Assembly: GCF_003387475.1 (NCBI RefSeq)
Contig: NZ_QUNO01000012.1
Span: 347,579 to 411,578, forward strand
Length of the DNA stretch: 64,000 nt
Source of the DNA: Kutzneria buriramensis
GTDB taxonomy: Bacteria > Actinomycetota > Actinomycetes > Mycobacteriales > Pseudonocardiaceae
Direction: 5' to 3'
The notes beneath the pieces were generated by a model that was not told where the DNA came from, did no database searches, and saw only the letters and a program-made list of their open reading frames with translations. The position numbers and the translations under genes were made by a program. Below, in pieces: positions 27,669 to 36,438 of the stretch (position 1 is the first letter of the stretch; the number at the start of each line of letters is the position of its first letter).

Positions 27669-29210
27669 GTGTTCGACACCCTTTCTGACCGGCTCTCGTC
27701 GGCGCTGGCGAACCTGCGTGGCAAGGGTCGCCTGTCCGACGCGGACATCGACGCCACCTGCCGGGAGATCCGGATCGCCCTGCTCGAGGCGGACGTGGCG
27801 CTGCCGGTCGTCCGCACCTTCATCGCGGGCATCAAGGAGCGGGCCAAGGGCGCGGAGGTCTCCGGCGCGCTCAACCCGGCCCAGCAGGTCGTCAAGATCG
27901 TCAACGAGGAGCTGATCGGCATCCTCGGCGGCGAGACGCGCCGGCTGAACCTGGCCAAGACGCCGCCGACGGTGATCATGCTCGCCGGCCTCCAGGGCGC
28001 CGGCAAGACGACCCTGGCCGGCAAGCTGGCGGCCTGGCTGCGCAAGCAGGGCCACACCCCGATGCTGGTCGCCTGCGACCTCCAGCGTCCCAACGCCGTC
28101 ACCCAGCTCCAGGTGGTCGGTGAGCGCGCCGGCGTGCCGGTGTTCGCGCCGGAGCCGGGCAACGGCGTCGGCGACCCGGTCCGGGTGGCCAAGGCCGGCC
28201 TCGACGAGGCCAGGCGCGCCCAGCACGACATCGTGCTGGTCGACACCGCCGGCCGGCTGGGCATCGACGAGGAGCTGATGCGGCAGGCCGCCGACATCAA
28301 GGCCGCCGTGCAGCCCGACGAGGTGCTGTTCGTGGTCGACGCGATGATCGGCCAGGACGCGGTGACCACCGCGGAGGCCTTCCGCGACGGCGTCGGCTTC
28401 ACCGGCGTGGTGCTGACCAAGCTGGACGGCGACGCCCGAGGCGGCGCCGCGCTGTCCGTGCGCGAGGTCACCGGCCAGCCGATCCTGTTCGCCTCCAACG
28501 GCGAGAAGCAGGACGACTTCGACGTCTTCCACCCGGACCGGATGGCCAGCCGGATCCTGGGCATGGGCGACCTGCTCACCCTGATCGAGCAGGCCGAGCA
28601 GCACTTCGACCAGGAGAAGGCGCAGCAGACCGCGGCCAAGCTGGGCACCGGCGAGCTGACCCTGGAGGACTTCCTGGAGCAGATGCTGGCGGTCCGCAAG
28701 ATGGGCCCGATCGCCAACCTGCTCGGCATGCTGCCCGGCGCCGGCCAGATGAAGGACCAGCTGGCCAACTTCGACGAGAAGAAGCTGGACCGGATGCAGG
28801 CCATCATCCGCGGCATGACGCCGGCGGAGCGGGTCGACCCGAAGATCATCAACGGCTCGCGCCGGCTGCGCATCTCCAAGGGCTCGGGCGTGTCCGTGAG
28901 CGAGGTGAACGACCTGGTCACCCGCTTCTTCGAGGCCCGCAAGATGATGAAGCAGATGGCCGGCCGGTTCGGCTTCCCGGGCGGCGGTGGCGGCGGCAGC
29001 CGCAAGGGCAAGAAGGGGAAGAAGGGCAAGGGCGGCCGCGGGCCGACCCCGCCGAAGATGCGCGGCGGCTTCCCGGGCCTGCCGGCCGGCATGCCCGACC
29101 TGTCCAACCTGCCGCCGGGCCTGCAGGACCTGCCGCCCGGCCTGGCCGGCCTCGACCAGCTGCCGCCCGGCTTCGACCCGAAGAAGTTCAAGTTCGGCAA
29201 GGACCAATGA
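27669..29210 (+). CDS. ffh: Signal recognition particle GTPase Ffh
   Basis: The SRP54 GTPase that binds signal sequences and 4.5S RNA and delivers to FtsY. The GTG at 27669 gives the standard N-terminus MFDTLSDRLSSALANLRGKG. GTPase motifs are GLQGAGKTTLAGKL (about residue 107), DTAGRL and TKLDGDARGG. The methionine-rich M domain includes LEQMLAVRKMGPIANLLGML. The 513-residue product ends in a Gly/Lys-rich stretch and a repeated LPPGL tail, which is typical of actinobacterial Ffh. The frame is open upstream, but that part is antisense to the dehydrogenase. Confidence 0.97.
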   Translation: MFDTLSDRLSSALANLRGKGRLSDADIDATCREIRIALLEADVALPVVRTFIAGIKERAKGAEVSGALNPAQQVVKIVNEELIGILGGETRRLNLAKTPPTVIMLAGLQGAGKTTLAGKLAAWLRKQGHTPMLVACDLQRPNAVTQLQVVGERAGVPVFAPEPGNGVGDPVRVAKAGLDEARRAQHDIVLVDTAGRLGIDEELMRQAADIKAAVQPDEVLFVVDAMIGQDAVTTAEAFRDGVGFTGVVLTKLDGDARGGAALSVREVTGQPILFASNGEKQDDFDVFHPDRMASRILGMGDLLTLIEQAEQHFDQEKAQQTAAKLGTGELTLEDFLEQMLAVRKMGPIANLLGMLPGAGQMKDQLANFDEKKLDRMQAIIRGMTPAERVDPKIINGSRRLRISKGSGVSVSEVNDLVTRFFEARKMMKQMAGRFGFPGGGGGGSRKGKKGKKGKGGRGPTPPKMRGGFPGLPAGMPDLSNLPPGLQDLPPGLAGLDQLPPGFDPKKFKFGKDQ

Positions 29211-29237
29211 GCGAGCCTGCGAGCGCATTCAGCGCAG
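29208..29237 (+). repeat. Dispersed intergenic repeat, copy 2 (starts on the ffh stop)
   Basis: TGAGCGAGCCTGCGAGCGCA, then TTCAGCGCAG, matches copy 1 at 24083 with small changes. It too starts on the stop codon of the preceding gene. Confidence 0.7.
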
Positions 29238-29280
29238 AGCGTCCGCGAATGCGGACACCGAGCGCTGGCGAGGTGCCGCA

Positions 29281-30354
29281 GTGAGCGGCTTCCACCTGCG
29301 CGGCGTCGTCCTCCCGGACGGCGACGAGCGCGACCTGTGGGTCGTCAACGGGCGGGTGCGCACCAAGGCGGTGCCGGGCGCGGAGACCATCGTCGACGGC
29401 GGCTTCCTGCTGCCCGGCATGGTGGACGCGCACTGCCACGTCGGCCTCGGCCCGCAGGGCGCCACCACCCTCGACGAGGCGATCGAGCAGGCGGAGACCG
29501 ACCGCGACAACGGCACGCTGCTGATCCGCGACTGCGGCGTGCCGATCGACACCCGGCCGCTCCAGGAACGCCTCGACCTGCCACGGATCGTCCGCGCCGG
29601 CCGGCACCTGTCCCGGCCCCGGCGCTACATCCGGCACCTCGGCGTCGAGCTGGAGGACCCGTCGCTGCTGCCGGCCGCGGTGGCCGAGCAGGTGGCGTAC
29701 GGCGACGGCTGGGTGAAGCTCGTCGGCGACTGGATCGACCGGGACCTCGGCGACCTGGCCCCGCTCTGGCCGGACGAGGTGCTCAAGGAGGCCATCGACG
29801 TCGCGCACGCGGCCGGCGCCAAGGTCACCGCGCACACGTTCGGCGAGGACGCGCTGCCCGGCCTGATCAACGCCGGCATCGACTGCATCGAGCACGGCAC
29901 CGGCCTCACCGACGACACCATCGCCGAGATGGCCCGCCGCGGCACCGCGCTGGTGCCGACCCTGATCAACATCGAGCTGTTCCCGTCGATCGCGGACGGT
30001 GCCGGCAAGTACCCGGCCTACGCCGCTCACATGCGTGACCTGCACGCCCGGGTGCGACGGACCGTCAGCTGCGCGGTCGAGGCGGGCGTGCCGGTCTACG
30101 CCGGCACCGACGCCGGCGGCGGCATCAAGCACGGGCGCCTGATCGACGAGGTGATCGCCCTGCACGAGGCCGGCATGACCCGCGAACAGGCGCTGGCCGC
30201 CGGGTCGTGGGCCGCCCGGTCCTGGCTCGGCTGGCCGGGACTGACCGAGGGATCACCCGCTGACCTGCTGGTATTCGCCGCCGACCCACGAGATGATCTC
30301 CAGGTGCTGCGTGATCCGTCGATGATCATGCTGCGGGGACGGGTGGTTCGCTAG
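29281..30354 (+). CDS. Metal-dependent amidohydrolase
   Basis: Probably hydrolyses a cyclic amide, imidazolone or similar C-N bond. The 357-residue protein has the amidohydrolase pattern DGGFLLPGMVDAHCHVGLG (HxH metal ligands), HTFGEDALPGLINAGIDCIE (H plus H in IEHGTG), and the late Asp in YAGTDAGGG. A small beta-sandwich N- and C-terminus (ADLLVFAADPRDDL) frames the barrel. The GTG start follows the repeat region and lies 70 bp after ffh. It is often found at this place in actinomycetes. The substrate is not known. Confidence 0.9.
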   Translation: MSGFHLRGVVLPDGDERDLWVVNGRVRTKAVPGAETIVDGGFLLPGMVDAHCHVGLGPQGATTLDEAIEQAETDRDNGTLLIRDCGVPIDTRPLQERLDLPRIVRAGRHLSRPRRYIRHLGVELEDPSLLPAAVAEQVAYGDGWVKLVGDWIDRDLGDLAPLWPDEVLKEAIDVAHAAGAKVTAHTFGEDALPGLINAGIDCIEHGTGLTDDTIAEMARRGTALVPTLINIELFPSIADGAGKYPAYAAHMRDLHARVRRTVSCAVEAGVPVYAGTDAGGGIKHGRLIDEVIALHEAGMTREQALAAGSWAARSWLGWPGLTEGSPADLLVFAADPRDDLQVLRDPSMIMLRGRVVR

Positions 30355-30369
30355 CGACGGGGAGGCCCG

Positions 30370-31044
30370 GTGGACGACGAGCGGCAGCAACCGCCCACCG
30401 ACCTCGCCTGGGGCCTGCCCGCATTCCTGCTCGGCTTCGGCGCGTACTACGTGGTGTCGCTGCTGATCCTGGGGCTGCTGCGGCCGCCGGCGGGACCGCG
30501 GGCCGGGCTCGACCTGGTGCTGCCGCTGATCGCCAACCTGTTCCTGGGCCTGGTGCCGTGGTGGTTCTCCCGCCGGCGCGGCCGCGGCGTGCTGGCCGAC
30601 TTCGGCTACCTGCCGAACGGCCGCGACGTCCTGGTCGGCTTCGTCTGCGGTGTCGGGGCGGTTCTCGTCGGCATCGTGATCTCGCTGCTGGTGGCGCAGG
30701 CCATCCCGCCGGAGCCCAAGTCCGTCAGTACTCAGCTGAACGGGTGGCTCGTCGGCTACGTGGTGTTCCTCGTGGTCGGCGCGCCCATGACGGAGGAACT
30801 ACTGGTCCGCGGCGCGCTGTGGGGAGCCTTGGCGCGTTACGGTCTGCCGCGGTTCGTCATCCTCGCGTTCACCGCGCTGGTGTTCGCGTTCATGCACCTG
30901 GACCCGACCCGGCTGGCGTCGCTGTTCGCCCAGGGCCTGGCGCTGGGCGCGGCCAGGATGGCCACCGGACGGGTCGGCGCGAGCATGGTCGCCCACGCGA
31001 CCAACAACCTGTTGCCCGGGATCGTTGTGCTCGCGGCGACCTGA
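30370..31044 (+). CDS. CPBP-family intramembrane glutamic protease (1)
   Basis: A predicted membrane-embedded protease of the CAAX/Abi (CPBP) family with several helices in 224 residues. Motif 1 is EELLVRGALWGAL (EExxxR), motif 2 is FAFMHLDP and motif 3 is HATNNLLPG, so the catalytic Glu and His are present. The GTG follows GGGGAGGCCCG and lies 15 bp after the amidohydrolase stop, so they probably form one operon. The substrate is unknown; family members act in prenyl-protein processing, bacteriocin immunity or signalling. Confidence 0.9.
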   Translation: MDDERQQPPTDLAWGLPAFLLGFGAYYVVSLLILGLLRPPAGPRAGLDLVLPLIANLFLGLVPWWFSRRRGRGVLADFGYLPNGRDVLVGFVCGVGAVLVGIVISLLVAQAIPPEPKSVSTQLNGWLVGYVVFLVVGAPMTEELLVRGALWGALARYGLPRFVILAFTALVFAFMHLDPTRLASLFAQGLALGAARMATGRVGASMVAHATNNLLPGIVVLAAT

Positions 31045-31089
31045 CCGGATGCCGACCACGTGCACCAGCCGTCGGACCGAGGAGGCCCG

Positions 31090-31818
31090 GTGACACCACC
31101 GACAACGCAGGCCGACAGGCCCCTGGCCCACCGCTGGGGGTTCGGTGCGTTCCTGCTCGCCGAGCTGGTGTTCATCCTCTCCGCGGTGTTCCTGTCCGCC
31201 GCCGCCGGGCCGACCGGCGACGACGGCTCCATCCCGCCGGTGGTGATCGTCGTGGTGACGATCCTGCCCGCCATGCTCGCCGCCGGCGTCGCCGTGCTGG
31301 CCACCCTGCTGCGCGGCAACGGCCCCGTGACCGACCTGCGGCTGCAATGGAGCTGGCCGGACGTGCGCGCCGGCCTCAAACTCGGCGCGGCCGGCGTGGT
31401 GCTGACCGCCGTGGCCGCCGTGATCTGGGCCAAGACCGTCGGCCGGCTCGATCCGACGTCCGCGCTGGCGTCGGTCGTCGACACCCGGCCGCTGCCGGTC
31501 GCGCTGGCCGTCGTGATGTTCCTCTACACCTGGCTGGTCGGCCCGCTGTGCGAGGAGGTGATCTACCGGGGCCTGCTGTGGGGCGCCATCGAGCGGCTGA
31601 ACTGGAGCCGCTGGGCCGCCTTCACGCTGAGCACGGCGATCTTCGCCATGGGCCACCTCGAGCCGCTGCGGACGTCCCTGCTGCTGGTCATAGCCATCCC
31701 CATCGGCTGGGCCCGCCTGGTTACCGGCCGCCTGCCCGCCAGCATCGTCGCCCACCAGATCAACAACTTCATCCCGGCAATCGGCATCCTCCTCATGTCC
31801 CTGGGTGTGTGGCATTGA
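31090..31818 (+). CDS. CPBP-family intramembrane glutamic protease (2)
   Basis: A paralogue of the preceding gene (242 residues). I chose the GTG at 31090 because it follows GAGGAGGCCCG; an in-frame GTG at 31060 lacks a site. Motifs are EEVIYRGLLWGAIERL, FAMGHLEP and HQINNFIPA. Tandem CPBP genes with a shared GGAGGCCCGGTG start context suggest a local duplication followed by divergence. The transcript stops before the rpsP control region. Confidence 0.9.
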   Translation: MTPPTTQADRPLAHRWGFGAFLLAELVFILSAVFLSAAAGPTGDDGSIPPVVIVVVTILPAMLAAGVAVLATLLRGNGPVTDLRLQWSWPDVRAGLKLGAAGVVLTAVAAVIWAKTVGRLDPTSALASVVDTRPLPVALAVVMFLYTWLVGPLCEEVIYRGLLWGAIERLNWSRWAAFTLSTAIFAMGHLEPLRTSLLLVIAIPIGWARLVTGRLPASIVAHQINNFIPAIGILLMSLGVWH

Positions 31819-31835
31819 ACCCCCGCGAGTCGCGC

Positions 31836-31870
31836 TCTCGGGCACACCGAATGCAGGTCTCGGGCACACC
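31836..31870 (+). promoter_or_regulatory. 13-bp direct repeat with 22-bp period upstream of rpsP
   Basis: TCTCGGGCACACC occurs at 31836-31848 and again at 31858-31870, exactly two helical turns apart. The second copy ends 4 bases before the candidate rpsP -35. The placement is like an activator-binding site. The binding protein is unknown. Confidence 0.55.
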
Positions 31871-31874
31871 CTGA

Positions 31875-31909
31875 TTGGTGTCGGCGCGCCGTCGTCTGGC
31901 AGAATGGAC
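31875..31909 (+). promoter_or_regulatory. Candidate rpsP operon promoter
   Basis: TTGGTG (31875-31880) and CAGAAT (31900-31905) have a 19-base spacer. The -10 sits in TCTGGCAGAATGGAC, which is almost repeated before rplS (TCTGGCACACTGGAC). A leader of about 125 bases would precede the rpsP start. I see no gene in this gap. Confidence 0.55.
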
Positions 31910-32038
31910 GGCTGTCCGCCATTGCCGGTCCCTCTCGCTGTGCCGTGGCGTCCTGAAACCTGAGCTCGACCTCCGCGTCCCCACGCGGGCGGCCGGGCTC
32001 CACCCGGAGCAACGAGAGCCTGAGGAGTACCACCACCC

Positions 32039-32488
32039 GTGGCCGTCAAGATCAAGCTGCAACGGCTCGGCAAGATCCGCCAGCCGCAGTACCGGATCAT
32101 CGTCGCCGACTCGCGCGCCCGTCGTAGCGGCAAGGCGATCGAGACGATCGGCAAGTACCACCCCCTCCAGGAGCCCAGCTTCATCGAGGTCGACACCGAG
32201 CGGGCGCAGTACTGGCTGGGCGTCGGCGCGCAGCCGACCGAGCCGGTGCAGCGCATCCTGGAGATCACCGGCGACTGGCAGAAGTTCAAGGGCCTGCCGG
32301 GCGCCGAGGGCACGCTGAAGCACGCCGAGCCGAAGCCGGACAAGCAGGCGCTGTTCAACGCCGCGCTGGCCGCCGCGGGCGAGGAGCCGACGACCGAGGC
32401 CACGACGCCGAAGAAGAAGGCGTCCAAGAAGGCCGAGGCCAAGGACGAGGCCGCCGCTGAGGAGAAGTCCGAGGGCGGCGAGGCGTGA
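32039..32488 (+). CDS. rpsP: 30S ribosomal protein S16
   Basis: Structural protein of the small subunit, needed for early 30S assembly. The GTG start gives [20 protein letters not shown]. The S16 core covers about 90 residues. The 149-residue length comes from a C-terminal Ala/Lys/Glu-rich tail ([20 protein letters not shown]), common in actinobacteria. It is the first gene of the rpsP-KH-rimM-trmD operon and overlaps the KH gene by GTGA. Confidence 0.97.
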   Translation: MAVKIKLQRLGKIRQPQYRIIVADSRARRSGKAIETIGKYHPLQEPSFIEVDTERAQYWLGVGAQPTEPVQRILEITGDWQKFKGLPGAEGTLKHAEPKPDKQALFNAALAAAGEEPTTEATTPKKKASKKAEAKDEAAAEEKSEGGEA

Positions 32489-32724
32489 GCTTGCTCGCGG
32501 ACGCGCTCGAGCACCTCGTCCGGGGCATCGTCGACCACCCCGACGACGTTCGGGTCAACCTGCTGACCACCCGCCGCGGTCGCACCCTCGAGGTGCACGT
32601 CCACCCGGACGACCTCGGCAAGGTGATCGGCAGGGGCGGTCGGACCGCGACCGCGCTGCGCACCGTGATGGCCGGCATCGGCGGTCGCGGTGTGCGCGTG
32701 GACGTGGTGGACACCGACCGTTGA
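32485..32724 (+). CDS. khpA: KH-domain RNA-binding protein
   Basis: A small (79-residue) single KH-domain protein with the RNA-binding loop [16 protein letters not shown]. Its conserved seat is between rpsP and rimM. In other bacteria KhpA pairs with KhpB to bind many RNAs. The GTG start overlaps the rpsP stop, and its own stop overlaps the TTG start of rimM. Confidence 0.93.
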   Translation: MSLLADALEHLVRGIVDHPDDVRVNLLTTRRGRTLEVHVHPDDLGKVIGRGGRTATALRTVMAGIGGRGVRVDVVDTDR

Positions 32725-33248
32725 CCAGTCCCGACGTTCGCGTCGTCGGACGGGTCGTCAAGCCGCACGGCATCCGCGGCGAACTCGTCGTGGACGTGCA
32801 CACCGACTCCCCCGAGGAGCGGTTCGCGGTGGGTTCCGTGTTGGGGACCCGCGCGCGTGACGGCGCGTCCGGCACTGTCACCGTCGCAGCCGTCCGGCCA
32901 CACACCGGACGGCTGCTGGTGACGTTCGAGGGAGTCGCCGGCCGGGACTCGGCCGAGGCGATGCGCGGCCTGCTCCTGCTGGTCGACGCGTCGGACCTGG
33001 CGCCGACCGACGACCCCGACGAGTTCCACGACCACGAGCTCGAAGGGCTCGCGGTCGTCGACGTGCACGGCAACCGCGTGGGCGTGGTCGCGGAGGTGCT
33101 GCACACCGCCGCGAGCGACCTGCTGGCCGTGCGCCGGGACGGCGGCGGCGAGGTGTTGGTGCCGTTCGTCACACAGATCGTGCCCACCGTGGACGTGGCC
33201 GGTGGCCGCGTGGTCGTCGACCCGCCCGAGGGACTGCTGGACGCCTGA
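32721..33248 (+). CDS. rimM: 16S rRNA processing protein RimM
   Basis: Assembly factor of the 30S head that works with S19. The 175 residues have the N-terminal beta-barrel [20 protein letters not shown] and the C-terminal PRC-barrel ([20 protein letters not shown]). The rare TTG start, overlapping the khpA stop (TTGA), is supported by the conserved N-terminus. The stop overlaps trmD by TGATG. Confidence 0.96.
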   Translation: MTSPDVRVVGRVVKPHGIRGELVVDVHTDSPEERFAVGSVLGTRARDGASGTVTVAAVRPHTGRLLVTFEGVAGRDSAEAMRGLLLLVDASDLAPTDDPDEFHDHELEGLAVVDVHGNRVGVVAEVLHTAASDLLAVRRDGGGEVLVPFVTQIVPTVDVAGGRVVVDPPEGLLDA

Positions 33249-34012
33249 TGCGGATCGACGTGCTGACGATCTTCCCCGAGTACCTGGAGCCGCTGCGGGC
33301 GGCTCTGCTCGGCAAGGCGATCGACAAGGAACTGATCAGCGTCGACGTGCACGACCTGCGGGACTACACCCACGACGTGCACAAGGCCGTGGACGACAGC
33401 CCGTACGGCGGCGGCCCCGGCATGGTGATGAAGCCCCAGGTCTGGGGCGAGGCGCTGGACGCCGTGTGCCAGCCGGACGCCGACGGCACGCTGCCGCGGC
33501 TGGTCGTGCCCACGCCCGCCGGCCGGCCCTTCACCCAGGAACTGGCCCGCGAGTACGCAACGCTGCCCTGGCTGGCGTTCGCCTGCGGCCGCTACGAGGG
33601 CATCGACCAGCGGGTCGTGGACGACTCGGCCGGCCGGATGCGGGTCGACGAGGTCTCCATCGGCGACTACGTGCTGGTAGGCGGCGAGGTCGCGGTGCTG
33701 GTCATGGTCGAGGCGGTGGCCCGGCTGCTGCCCGGCGTGCTCGGCAACCCGTTGTCCGCCGAGCAGGACTCGTTCTCCGACGGCCTGCTGGAGGGCCCCA
33801 GCTACACCCGGCCGGAGGTGTGGCGCGGCCTGGGCGTGCCGAGCGTGCTGCGCTCCGGCAACCACAAGCTGATCGACCGCTGGCGGCGCGACCAGGCGCT
33901 GGAGCGGACTTTCCACCGTCGGCCCGAGCTGCTCGACCGGCTCACCGACGACCAGCTCGACAAGCACGACCGGGCGCTGCTGGACCGCCTGCGCGACCCG
34001 GACCACCCCTAA
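33248..34012 (+). CDS. trmD: tRNA (guanine-N1-)-methyltransferase TrmD
   Basis: Makes m1G37 in tRNAs reading CNN/NGG-type codons, which prevents +1 frameshifting. The 254 residues begin [15 protein letters not shown]. The trefoil-knot SAM site is [14 protein letters not shown] and [20 protein letters not shown]. The C-terminal helical domain ends [11 protein letters not shown]. It closes the rpsP operon. Confidence 0.97.
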   Translation: MRIDVLTIFPEYLEPLRAALLGKAIDKELISVDVHDLRDYTHDVHKAVDDSPYGGGPGMVMKPQVWGEALDAVCQPDADGTLPRLVVPTPAGRPFTQELAREYATLPWLAFACGRYEGIDQRVVDDSAGRMRVDEVSIGDYVLVGGEVAVLVMVEAVARLLPGVLGNPLSAEQDSFSDGLLEGPSYTRPEVWRGLGVPSVLRSGNHKLIDRWRRDQALERTFHRRPELLDRLTDDQLDKHDRALLDRLRDPDHP

Positions 34013-34020
34013 CCCCCGGA

Positions 34021-34054
34021 TTTGGGCCTGCCGAGCGCGTCTGGCACACTGGAC
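34021..34054 (+). promoter_or_regulatory. Candidate rplS promoter
   Basis: TTTGGG (34021-34026) and CACACT (34045-34050) have an 18-base spacer. They lie inside a TCTGGCACACTGGAC block that resembles the rpsP promoter block. The leader to the ATG is about 150 bases and could hold an L19 autoregulatory structure, but I see no clear one. Confidence 0.5.
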
Positions 34055-34206
34055 AGGTTGCTGCACCCGGTCAGTGCGACCGGCGTGCGCCAGTTTGGGC
34101 CCAGACCCCCAGGCAGGACCAGCACCCGGATTCCGGCAGTGGAGTTCGTTCGTGCGTTTCGCGGGGGTTGTACGACAGACACCCGAAGGACGAGGACGGA
34201 CCACCG

Positions 34207-34569
34207 ATGAACACCCTGGACGCTCTGGACGCTCAGTCGCTGCGTTCCGACATCCCGGACTTCCGTCCGGGCGACACCCTGAAGGTCCACGTCCGCGTCA
34301 TCGAGGGCACCCGCGAGCGCGTCCAGGTGTTCCAGGGCGTCGTGATCCGCCGCCAGGGCGGCGGCGTGCGCGAGACCTTCACGGTGCGCAAGATCTCGTT
34401 CGGCGTCGGCGTCGAGCGCACCTTCCCGGTGCACTCCCCGAACATCGCCAAGATCGAGCGCGTGACCCGCGGCGACGTCCGCCGCGCGAAGCTGTACTAC
34501 CTGCGCGACCTGCGCGGCAAGGCCGCCAAGATCAAGGAGAAGCGGGACGCGATCCCGGCCAACTCCTGA
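34207..34569 (+). CDS. rplS: 50S ribosomal protein L19
   Basis: A large-subunit protein at the subunit interface. The 120 residues contain [40 protein letters not shown] and [20 protein letters not shown]. The ATG follows GACGAGGAC. It has its own promoter region and leads into lepB 21 bp later. Confidence 0.97.
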   Translation: MNTLDALDAQSLRSDIPDFRPGDTLKVHVRVIEGTRERVQVFQGVVIRRQGGGVRETFTVRKISFGVGVERTFPVHSPNIAKIERVTRGDVRRAKLYYLRDLRGKAAKIKEKRDAIPANS

Positions 34570-34590
34570 TCACGCGGCCGTAGCGCCCCG

Positions 34591-35415
34591 GTGAGTTACG
34601 ACGAGTCCCGGGACGAGCACGACGACGCTGAACGGCCCTTGCCGCCATCATCGGATGGCGGCAAGGGCCGTAAGCGCGCCGGCTCCTTCTTCAAGGAGCT
34701 GGGCATCCTGATCGGGATCGCCCTCGTGCTGACCGTCCTCATCCAGACCTTCCTGGCCAAGGTCTACGTCATTCCGTCCGGGTCGATGGAGCAGACGCTG
34801 CACGGCTGCGACGGCTGCACGGACGACCGGGTGCTGGTGGACAAGATCATCTACCGGTTCCGCGACCCGTCGCCCGGCGACGTGGTGGTGTTCCGCGGCC
34901 CCGAAGCCTGGACCCACAACGACTTCACCGCGCGGGAACCGGGCAACCCGGTCGTGCAGGGCCTCCAGTGGCTCGGCTCGCTGATCGGGCTGGCGCAGGT
35001 CGACGAGCGGGACTTCGTCAAGCGGGTGATCGCCGTCGGCGGGCAGACCATCCAGTGCTGCGACGCCAAGAACCGCGTGCTGGTGGACGGCAAGCCGCTG
35101 GACGAGCCGTACATCTACTTCCTGCCGGGCCGGGGCGACAAGATGGAGCCGTTCGCGCCGGTGAAGGTGCCGGCGGGGCGGCTGTTCGTGATGGGCGACA
35201 GCCGGGTCAACTCCGAGGACTCGCGGTACCAGGGCGGCGGCGGGGTGAACGGCACGATCGGCGTCGACGACGTCATCGGCAAGGCGCGCGTCATCGTGCT
35301 GCCGGTGGGCCGCTGGGGCTTCATCACCGACCACGATCCGCAGGTCGCCGCCGGCGGTCTGGCGTTGCTGTGGTGGCGACGCCGGAATTGGGCGGATTCG
35401 CTACTACCCGTGTAG
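34591..35415 (+). CDS. lepB: Signal peptidase I (first paralogue)
   Basis: Membrane serine protease that cleaves signal peptides. The 274 residues have a charged cytoplasmic N-terminus, one membrane helix (LGILIGIALVLTVLIQTFLA) and the catalytic domain outside. Catalytic Ser is in VYVIPSGSMEQTL and catalytic Lys in [11 protein letters not shown]; the MGDSRVNSEDSR box is present. A second hydrophobic segment (GGLALLWWRRR) ends the protein. Codons 14-27 lie in a perfect 18-bp inverted repeat, an odd feature. The GTG start is weakly supported by a ribosome site. The gene is followed by a paralogue. Confidence 0.95.
   Translation: MSYDESRDEHDDAERPLPPSSDGGKGRKRAGSFFKELGILIGIALVLTVLIQTFLAKVYVIPSGSMEQTLHGCDGCTDDRVLVDKIIYRFRDPSPGDVVVFRGPEAWTHNDFTAREPGNPVVQGLQWLGSLIGLAQVDERDFVKRVIAVGGQTIQCCDAKNRVLVDGKPLDEPYIYFLPGRGDKMEPFAPVKVPAGRLFVMGDSRVNSEDSRYQGGGGVNGTIGVDDVIGKARVIVLPVGRWGFITDHDPQVAAGGLALLWWRRRNWADSLLPV
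34632..34671 (+). repeat. Perfect 18-bp hairpin inside the 5' end of lepB
   Basis: ACGGCCCTTGCCGCCATC pairs perfectly with GATGGCGGCAAGGGCCGT around the 4-base loop ATCG. It begins 41 bases after the lepB start codon. It has the look of a terminator or attenuator but lies in coding sequence, encoding part of the cytoplasmic linker. Confidence 0.85.
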
Positions 35416-35471
35416 GGGACCGTACGGCCCGCTGTACCTCCACCCCACCAGCGCTAGCGTAACCTGGCCCG

Positions 35472-36437
35472 GTGACCGACGTCGTGCCCTCGCAGAACCC
35501 GCAGAGCAGCCCGGACCCGGAGGAACCCAAGCTGACTTCTTCCGAGTCCGAGCAGGCCGAGTCGGAACCCCATCTTCTCGACAGCGCCGCCACGGCGCGC
35601 ACCCGTCGGCGTCGGCGGCCGGAGAAGAAGCGGTCGTTCTGGAAGGAACTGCCGATCCTGATCGTCACCGCGCTGGTGCTGACGATCCTGATCCAGACGT
35701 TCCTGGCCCGGGTCTACGTCATCCCGTCGGAGTCGATGGAGATGACGCTGATCGGCTGCGACGGGTGCACCGACGACCGGGTGCTGGTCGACAAGCTCAG
35801 CTACGACTTCACCAGCGTGAAGCCCGGCGACGTGATCGTGTTCAAGGCGCCGGACAACTGGGACAAGAGCGAGTTCCAGGCGCAGCAGTCGGCCAACCCG
35901 ATCATCCGGGGCCTGGAGAACTTCGCGTCGGCCATCTCGCTGTACCCGCCCAACGAGTACGACCTGATCAAGCGGGTGATCGCGGTCGGCGGGCAGACGG
36001 TGCAGTGTTGCGACAACAACCGCGTCGTGGTCGACGGCAAGCCGCTCAACGAGCCGTACATCTACTGGCGGCCGGACTATCCGCCGACGCAGATGACGTT
36101 CGGGCCGGTCAAGGTGCCCGATGGCATGCTCTGGGTGCAGGGCGACAACCGCAACAACTCCGACGACTCGCGGCTGCAGGGGCACGGCGACCTGCTGGCC
36201 GGCGCGGTGCCGGTGGCCAACGTGATCGGCAAGGCCCGGGTGATCGTGCTGCCGCCGCAGCGCTGGGGCGGCGTGACGACGGTCGACCCGCAGGCCCAGG
36301 CGTCGGCGCTGAACGCGCCGGCCTGGCAGCAGGGGCTGCCGGCGGGCGTCGGCCTGGCCGCGGCGTTCCCGACGCTGTGGGTCGGCCGGCGGGTGCGGCG
36401 CAAGCTGTTCGGACTGTTCGCCAGGGGCGACCGCTGA
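35472..36437 (+). CDS. lepB: Signal peptidase I (second paralogue)
   Basis: A 321-residue paralogue of the preceding gene. The N-terminal cytoplasmic part is long and Ser/Glu- then Arg-rich. One helix ([20 protein letters not shown]) is followed by catalytic Ser in [13 protein letters not shown] and Lys in [11 protein letters not shown], and the [12 protein letters not shown] box. A late hydrophobic stretch ([14 protein letters not shown]) may be a second helix. The protein differs clearly from its neighbour, so it is an old duplication and not an assembly repeat. The division of labour is unknown. It is close to rnhB. Confidence 0.95.
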   Translation: MTDVVPSQNPQSSPDPEEPKLTSSESEQAESEPHLLDSAATARTRRRRRPEKKRSFWKELPILIVTALVLTILIQTFLARVYVIPSESMEMTLIGCDGCTDDRVLVDKLSYDFTSVKPGDVIVFKAPDNWDKSEFQAQQSANPIIRGLENFASAISLYPPNEYDLIKRVIAVGGQTVQCCDNNRVVVDGKPLNEPYIYWRPDYPPTQMTFGPVKVPDGMLWVQGDNRNNSDDSRLQGHGDLLAGAVPVANVIGKARVIVLPPQRWGGVTTVDPQAQASALNAPAWQQGLPAGVGLAAAFPTLWVGRRVRRKLFGLFARGDR

Positions 36438-36438
36438 G

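Noticed and set aside
34591..36437. The two lepB genes as an assembly duplication
   Set aside because: They differ throughout, including catalytic-region flanks and lengths, so they are real paralogues.
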